Assembly (NCBI GenBank): GCA_030642645.1 | Contig: DAOWNJ010000020.1 | Coordinates: 1-11,538, forward strand | Origin: Dehalococcoidia bacterium | GTDB taxonomy: Bacteria > Chloroflexota > Dehalococcoidia > E44-bin15 > DAOWNJ01 | Direction of reading: 5' to 3' | DNA length: 11,538 nucleotides | In this document: positions 7,401 to 11,538 of the stretch, piece by piece | How the letters are laid out: every line of letters starts with the position of its first letter | Numbering within the stretch: the first letter of the stretch is position 1 | Program-made: the position numbers and the translations under genes | The notes under the pieces: generated by a model | Seen by the model: the letters and a program-made list of their open reading frames with translations, nothing else | Databases searched by the model: none | Told to the model about the DNA's origin: nothing

Positions 7401-8116
7401 CAGGGGCCAAATTCCATGACGGGGCTGTGGATTGGGATGAGGTAAGGGGCTGGCTTGATGAGAGGGGATATGAGTATGAGCGGATATTCGCCGATGAGGG
7501 TAATGATGAGGCAAAAAAGGCCTGCCTTCGCCTCTGGCTTGAGGATATAGGGGTAGAGGCGAGGTTAATAAGCGATGATGATATAGAGAGGGAGGCAGAG
7601 AGGGTTCTCAGGGAAACCCTTTCCCCACCGCCAACCTTCGGAAAGATGGTGCTCCGCGATGGAAGAAGTGGGGAGCCATTCGATCAGCCGGTGACCGTCG
7701 GCTATATCTATATGATGAAGCTCATTCATCTTGTTGAGGACAAGATTCATGCCCGCTCCACCGGACCATACTCCCTGATAACACAGCAGCCCCTCGGGGG
7801 GAAGGCCCAGTTTGGGGGGCAGAGGTTCGGCGAGATGGAGGTATGGGCACTCGAGGCCTATGGTGTCGCCCATATCCTGCAGGAACTTCTGACGGTCAAG
7901 TCTGACGATGTGCCTGGAAGGGCACAGACATATGAGGCCATTGTCAAGGGGGAGGACATAACGGCAGCGGGGGTGCCTGAGTCATTCAAGGTCCTGGTGA
8001 AGGAGCTTCAGAGCCTTGGGCTGGAGGTAGAGGTTCTCAGCGAGGAGGCAAAGCCTCCATCTGATAAGGTCCCGGATAGGGATAAATGGCTTTTGGGGCC
8101 TGAGGAGAGAGAGTAA
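4436..8116 (+). CDS. rpoB: DNA-directed RNA polymerase subunit beta
   Basis: The beta subunit of RNA polymerase, forming one half of the active-site cleft with beta' and the target of rifampicin. The 1226 residues are full length for a beta subunit without the large lineage insertions of E. coli. The N-terminal region carries MGEFPLMTPNGTFVINGAER. The rifampicin region runs from GSSQLSQFMDQ (398-408) to THKRRLSSLGPGG; the residues matching E. coli Asp516, His526 and Ser531 are Asp407, His417 and Ser422, all of the sensitive type. PIETPEGPNIGL follows. The active-site lysines are in DKMAGRHGNKG (Lys900, Lys908), and the C-terminal GGKAQFGGQRFGEMEVWALEAYG contacts beta'. A charged segment near residues 67-86 looks like an insertion compared with related proteins I know. 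ATG at 4436 has AAGGAG six bases upstream. The stop codon abuts the rpoC start. The gene is preceded by a phosphoesterase, not by rplL as in the common rplKAJL-rpoBC order. Confidence 0.99.
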   Translation: MTLNAPHKRRNYAKIPDVLEVPSLIHIQLDSFRWFQEKGLRELLNEVSPIQDFTGRRMELRFIDYYIWPLTEEREDLTEAEKKKYRPKYSEKECRERDVTYSSPLYVRVQVLNKESGELKEQDLFMGEFPLMTPNGTFVINGAERVVVSQLVRSPGAYFTMEQDISSGRELCFCKLIPDRGAWLEFETSSKDVISVKVDGKRKIPITTLLRAIGCASSGELEELFMDVDTSPEHHYTRATIERDPLVTKEEEALTAFYRRLRPGDPPTIENATTLIQNLFFNPHRYDLGRVGRYQLNKRLGLEKSPNQRVLTKEDIIEITRHIIMVNNGADTPDDIDHLGNRRARTVGELIYNQFRIGLLRLERVVRERMSITDLDVATPSTLINIRPVVAAIREFFGSSQLSQFMDQTNPLAELTHKRRLSSLGPGGLSRERAGFEVRDVHHSHYGRICPIETPEGPNIGLIGSLATYSQVNEYGFLEAPYRMVVRELESNSPELVGRATREGISDDEGNAILEAGEVVSEEAMERLSAVGPRGVRVKPFVSNQIVYLSADKEEQYTIAQADAKLDERGQFIQERVDAREGDRFYKETPDRIDLMDVSPKQIVSVAASLIPFLEHDDANRALMGTNMQRQAVPLLRPDAPLVGTGMEGRVAKDSGQVIFSEGDGEVVSASGDEIIVRDSEGEHHYPLMKFRRTNQGTCLNQRPIVEKGDLVRQGQVLADSSSTEGGELSLGQNVLCAFMSWEGYNYEDAIIVSEDLVMWDKFTSIHIEKHEVEARDTKLGPEEITRDIPNVGEESLRDLDEDGIIRTGAEVGPGDILVGKITPKGETELTAEEKLLRAIFGEKAREVKDTSLRVPHGERGKVIAVRVSSRDSGDDLHTGVNKLVRVWVAQIRKVAEGDKMAGRHGNKGVVSCILPRRDMPFLPDGTPVDIILNPLGVPSRMNIGQVFETHLGWAAHTLGFKAITPVFDGADDKAIEGALSQAWILQRSGAKFHDGAVDWDEVRGWLDERGYEYERIFADEGNDEAKKACLRLWLEDIGVEARLISDDDIEREAERVLRETLSPPPTFGKMVLRDGRSGEPFDQPVTVGYIYMMKLIHLVEDKIHARSTGPYSLITQQPLGGKAQFGGQRFGEMEVWALEAYGVAHILQELLTVKSDDVPGRAQTYEAIVKGEDITAAGVPESFKVLVKELQSLGLEVEVLSEEAKPPSDKVPDRDKWLLGPEERE

Positions 8117-11100
8117 ATGGTCGAGGCAAATGATTTCAATGCGATTCGCATCTCCCTGGCATCGCCGGAGCAGATCAGGGGCTGGTCATACGGTGAGGTG
8201 ACAAAGCCAGAGACTATAAACTACCGCACCCTGAAGCCGGAGAGGGATGGACTCTTCTGTGAGCGCATCTTCGGCCCAACGAAGGACTTCGAATGCTACT
8301 GCGGAAAGTACAAGAGGATGCGCTATAAGGGGGTTGTCTGCGACAAGTGCGGGGTGGAGGTGACCAGGTCCAAGGTCAGAAGGGAGAGGATGGGGCACAT
8401 CGAGCTGGCATCGCCAGTCGCCCATATCTGGTTCTCCAAGGGGACTCCATCAAGGCTAGGGCTCCTCCTTGACCTCTCCCCGAGGAGCCTGGAGAGGGTA
8501 TTATACTTCGCCCAGTTTATTGTCACAAGTGTCGATGGAGAGAATCGGAGAAGGGTGATACAGCAGATGAGGGACGAGGCCTCCTGTGAGATGACAAGGA
8601 GAGACAAGCAGGCAGCGGAGAGGATAGAGGAGGTAATGTCCCGACTCGGGGGGGAGCTCGAGGAGCTGGAGGCGGGAGACCTCATCGATAGCGAGATGAT
8701 TGAAAGGCAGCGCCTGCCGAGGCAGGAGATAGCCCATATCCACCAGGAGCTGGCTCAGGCTAGGGAGGAGGTAATGAACTCCCTGGCTGCCAGGATAGAG
8801 GAGGTGGAGGAAATTCACCCCATGATGCTGCTCTCCGAGGGAAGGTATCAGGAACTGAGGGATAATTACCTGGATGTCTTCGAGGCAGGGATAGGGGCTG
8901 AGGCCATCCTTAACATCCTGAAGCGCCTCGACCTTGCGGAGCTCAGGGAGAGCCTCTCCAGGGGGTCCCGCTCCACCTCAGGGCAGAAGAGGAAGAAGGC
9001 GATAAAGCGCCTGAGGGTTGTGGAGGCCTTCAGGAGGAGCGGGGCTAAGCCGGAATGGATGATAGTAACGGTTTTGCCGGTCCTGCCCCCTGACCTGAGG
9101 CCGATGGTTCAGCTCGACGGGGGGAGGTTTGCCACCAGCGACCTGAACGACCTCTATCGCCGCGTGATAAACAGGAATAACCGCCTCCGCCGCTTAATCG
9201 ACCTCGGGGCACCGGAGATCATTATCAGGAACGAGAAGAGGATGCTCCAGGAGGCGGTAGACTCCCTCATCGACAACGGGAGGAGGGGGAAGCCGGTCAC
9301 CAGCGGGGGGAACCACAAGCTGAAGTCCCTCTCCGATATGCTGAGGGGGAAGCAGGGGAGGTTCCGCCAGAACCTTCTAGGAAAGAGGGTTGACTATAGC
9401 GGGCGTTCAGTGATCGTGGTTGGCCCTGAGCTGAAGCTCCATCAGTGTGGACTCCCCAAGAGGATGGCCCTTGAGCTTTTCAAGCCATTTGTCATCCGCC
9501 GACTGGTAGAGCAGGGTTATGCCCATACCATCAAGAGCGCCAAGAGGCTGGTGGATCGGGCCAAGCCTGAGGTCTGGGATATACTGGAGGAGGTGATCAA
9601 GGAGAGACCGATCCTCTTAAACCGTGCACCAACCCTCCATCGTCTTGGCATCCAGGCCTTCGAGCCGGTCTTGATCGATGGGAGTGCCATCCAGATCCAC
9701 CCCCTTGTGTGCACCGCCTTCAATGCCGATTTCGATGGCGACCAGATGGCGATCCATATCCCCCTCTCCAAGGCAGCCATCCGTGAGGCGAGGGAGGTGA
9801 TGCTATCAACCAACAATATGCTCCTACCAAGCTCCGGAGAGCCGGTGATAGCGCCAACCCTTGATATAGTTCTTGGCTGCTATTATCTCACCTCCATCCA
9901 TCCATGGGCCAAGGGAGGGATATTTGGAAGCTTCGATGAGGCGAGGCTCGCCCATGAGCTTGGGGGGCTAGAGTTGGGGGCAGAGATCGAGGTGAGGGAT
10001 AAGGGTGGCCAACGTATAAAGACAAGCGCCGGCCGCATCATCTTCAATGAGGTCATCCCCGAGGAGTTCGGCTTCCTGAACAAGGCGATGGATAAGCAGG
10101 CACTTAAGGCAGTGATTGCCGAGTGCTACAAGCTGCTGGGAAAAGAGAAAACCGCCACCCTCGCCGACGATATCAAGCAACTCGGCTTCCACTACGCCAC
10201 AAAGTCAGGGACAACCATCTCTATGAATGATATAGAGGCCCCCCAGAGCAAGGTCAAGCTCCTTGAGGAGGCGGAGGGAATGATCGCTGAGATCGAGAGG
10301 CAGTATCAGAGGGGACTTATCACCGATGACGAGCGCTATAATTCCGCAATCAATACCTGGACCGAGGCCACATACAAGCTCTCAGATGCCATCAGTGAGT
10401 CTCTTCCCCGCTACGGCGGCATCTATATGATGGCAACATCAGGGGCGAAGGGGAACATAGCCCAGATAACACAGATGGCCGGGATGAGGGGCCTTATGAC
10501 AGACCCGTCTGGAAGGATAATCGACTTCCCCATCCGCTCCAGCTTCCGTGAGGGGCTATCAGTTCTGGAATACTTCATCTCCACCCACGGGGCTCGAAAG
10601 GGCCTGGCCGATACCGCCCTCAGGACTTCAAACAGCGGCTACCTCACCCGCCGTCTCATCGATGTCTCCCAGGATGTCATCGTCCTCGAGGATGACTGTG
10701 GCACAACAAGCGGCATCTGGCTAGGGGAGTCTCAAAGGGAAGGCATCCTCACCCCACTTTCCGAAAGGATCATTGGCAGGAGGGCCGCTTCAAGGATAGT
10801 CCACCCCCAGAGCGGTGAGCCCATCCTTGAGAGGGGTGAAGAGATCGATGAGGAGAAGGCGAGCGAGATAGTCTCCTGTGGGATCAGTGAGGTCTATGTT
10901 CGCTCCCCTCTCACCTGCCAGTCATCGCGGGGGGTCTGCCGGCGCTGCTATGGGAGGAGCCTTGCCACGGGAAGGGCGGTCGATATAGGGGAGGCGGTGG
11001 GGATCATCGCTGCCCAGAGCATAGGCGAGCCCGGGACCCAGCTCACATTGAGGACATTCCACACCGGTGGAGTCGTCGGCCAGGATATCACCAGCGGCCT

Positions 11101-11538
11101 CCCCAGGGTTGAGGAGCTCTTTGAGGCCAGGGCACCAAAGGGCCATGCCATCATCTCCGAGATTGACGGGACAGTAGGCATCACCCAGACCGACGGGACC
11201 TACAGGATAAGGGTTACCTCAACCGAACTATATCGTGATGAGTACCCGCTACCACAGGGGTGTGTGCGCCTGGTGGGTAGTAATGAATGGGTTGAAATAG
11301 GGACATCACTGGCACGGGTTCCAACCCCTGCAACTGAAGAGGAGGAGATAGCCTCGCTTTCCCCAGCGATCGTCGCCAGGGTAGCGGGGAGGGCTCAGTT
11401 CGAGGGGGAGCAGCTCTTCGTCTCCTATGAGGAGAGGGAAGAGCGGGAATATGCTGTCCACAGCCTCAAGAATCCTTGTGGAGGACTGTGCCCATGTCAT
11501 GGCAGGGGAGCAGCTTACCGATGGCCCGGTCAACCCCC
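8117..11538 (+). CDS. rpoC: DNA-directed RNA polymerase subunit beta', 3' end beyond window, apparent frameshift near 11465
   Basis: The beta' subunit, carrying the catalytic aspartates. The N-terminal zinc site is Cys60, Cys62, Cys75, Cys78 (CYCGKY to VVCDKC). Residues about 150-236 form a charged, probably coiled-coil insertion that E. coli lacks. The catalytic motif NADFDGDQM is at 536-544. The bridge-helix region (SGAKGNIAQITQMAGMRG, starting near residue 774) is followed by the second zinc site Cys861, Cys934, Cys941, Cys944, and by the trigger loop (LTLRTFHTGG) without the E. coli SI3 insertion. ATG at 8117 directly follows the rpoB TAA, with a GGAG Shine-Dalgarno inside the end of rpoB; translation is surely coupled. 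Up to EREYAVHS (codon ending 11464) the frame is RpoC-like. After that the family-like sequence (SRILVEDCAHVMAGEQLTDG) continues in the frame starting at 11466, while the original frame gives a Cys/Gly/Pro-rich unrelated tail. The gene continues past the window. Confidence 0.97.
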   Translation, partial: MVEANDFNAIRISLASPEQIRGWSYGEVTKPETINYRTLKPERDGLFCERIFGPTKDFECYCGKYKRMRYKGVVCDKCGVEVTRSKVRRERMGHIELASPVAHIWFSKGTPSRLGLLLDLSPRSLERVLYFAQFIVTSVDGENRRRVIQQMRDEASCEMTRRDKQAAERIEEVMSRLGGELEELEAGDLIDSEMIERQRLPRQEIAHIHQELAQAREEVMNSLAARIEEVEEIHPMMLLSEGRYQELRDNYLDVFEAGIGAEAILNILKRLDLAELRESLSRGSRSTSGQKRKKAIKRLRVVEAFRRSGAKPEWMIVTVLPVLPPDLRPMVQLDGGRFATSDLNDLYRRVINRNNRLRRLIDLGAPEIIIRNEKRMLQEAVDSLIDNGRRGKPVTSGGNHKLKSLSDMLRGKQGRFRQNLLGKRVDYSGRSVIVVGPELKLHQCGLPKRMALELFKPFVIRRLVEQGYAHTIKSAKRLVDRAKPEVWDILEEVIKERPILLNRAPTLHRLGIQAFEPVLIDGSAIQIHPLVCTAFNADFDGDQMAIHIPLSKAAIREAREVMLSTNNMLLPSSGEPVIAPTLDIVLGCYYLTSIHPWAKGGIFGSFDEARLAHELGGLELGAEIEVRDKGGQRIKTSAGRIIFNEVIPEEFGFLNKAMDKQALKAVIAECYKLLGKEKTATLADDIKQLGFHYATKSGTTISMNDIEAPQSKVKLLEEAEGMIAEIERQYQRGLITDDERYNSAINTWTEATYKLSDAISESLPRYGGIYMMATSGAKGNIAQITQMAGMRGLMTDPSGRIIDFPIRSSFREGLSVLEYFISTHGARKGLADTALRTSNSGYLTRRLIDVSQDVIVLEDDCGTTSGIWLGESQREGILTPLSERIIGRRAASRIVHPQSGEPILERGEEIDEEKASEIVSCGISEVYVRSPLTCQSSRGVCRRCYGRSLATGRAVDIGEAVGIIAAQSIGEPGTQLTLRTFHTGGVVGQDITSGLPRVEELFEARAPKGHAIISEIDGTVGITQTDGTYRIRVTSTELYRDEYPLPQGCVRLVGSNEWVEIGTSLARVPTPATEEEEIASLSPAIVARVAGRAQFEGEQLFVSYEEREEREYAVHSLKNPCGGLCPCHGRGAAYRWPGQP

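Noticed and set aside
6673..7410. Minus-strand open frame of 245 codons opposite rpoB
   Set aside because: Serine/proline-rich shadow of the rpoB coding frame, with no domain and no independent start signals.
1..11538. CRISPR array, insertion sequence or transposase
   Set aside because: No regularly spaced repeats, terminal inverted repeats or transposase motifs were seen by eye.

Overview
The window comes from a bacterium. It holds two gene blocks facing away from each other, with about 900 bases of regulatory and gene-free DNA between them. Multi-subunit RNA polymerase genes with bacterial RpoB/RpoC motifs exclude archaea. RpoC has no large insertion in its trigger loop but has a charged coiled-coil insertion near its N-terminus. 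Codon use favours AGG for arginine and ATA for isoleucine. Together these suggest a deep-branching Gram-positive-like or Chloroflexota lineage. Chloroflexota is my best guess from sequence feel, not a demonstrated placement.

Left block (1-2953, minus strand): a four-gene operon read leftwards, in the order nucleotidyltransferase (hddC-like), GHMP kinase (hddA-like), SIS-domain sugar-phosphate isomerase (gmhA-like) and HAD phosphatase (gmhB-like, cut by the window edge). This is the complete enzyme set for making GDP-D-glycero-alpha-D-manno-heptose from sedoheptulose 7-phosphate, a donor for surface glycans. The genes overlap or nearly touch. Upstream lies a full regulatory leader: a consensus sigma-70 promoter (TTGACA, 17 bp, TATAAT), a leader hairpin, a well-conserved cyclic-di-GMP class I (GEMM-I) riboswitch aptamer, and an intrinsic terminator just before the first gene. 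Aptamer and terminator share bases in a way that suggests c-di-GMP switches transcription off. This riboswitch-controlled heptose operon is the most interesting item in the window.

Middle (2954-3593): no convincing gene. It contains short minus-strand coding-like fragments in three different frames (possible decayed gene) and the well-preserved 3' half of a tRNA-Thr(UGU)-like sequence that ends in CCA but has no matching 5' acceptor strand. This may be an integration scar or a dead tRNA.

Right block (3594-11538, plus strand): a small calcineurin-like metallophosphoesterase, then a strong promoter that overlaps its stop codon, then rpoB (complete, 1226 codons) and rpoC (runs off the right edge). 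rpoB and rpoC abut exactly (TAA followed directly by ATG). Near 11465 the RpoC-like reading frame shifts by one base: the family-like sequence continues in another frame to the window end. In an essential gene this is most likely a sequencing or assembly error.
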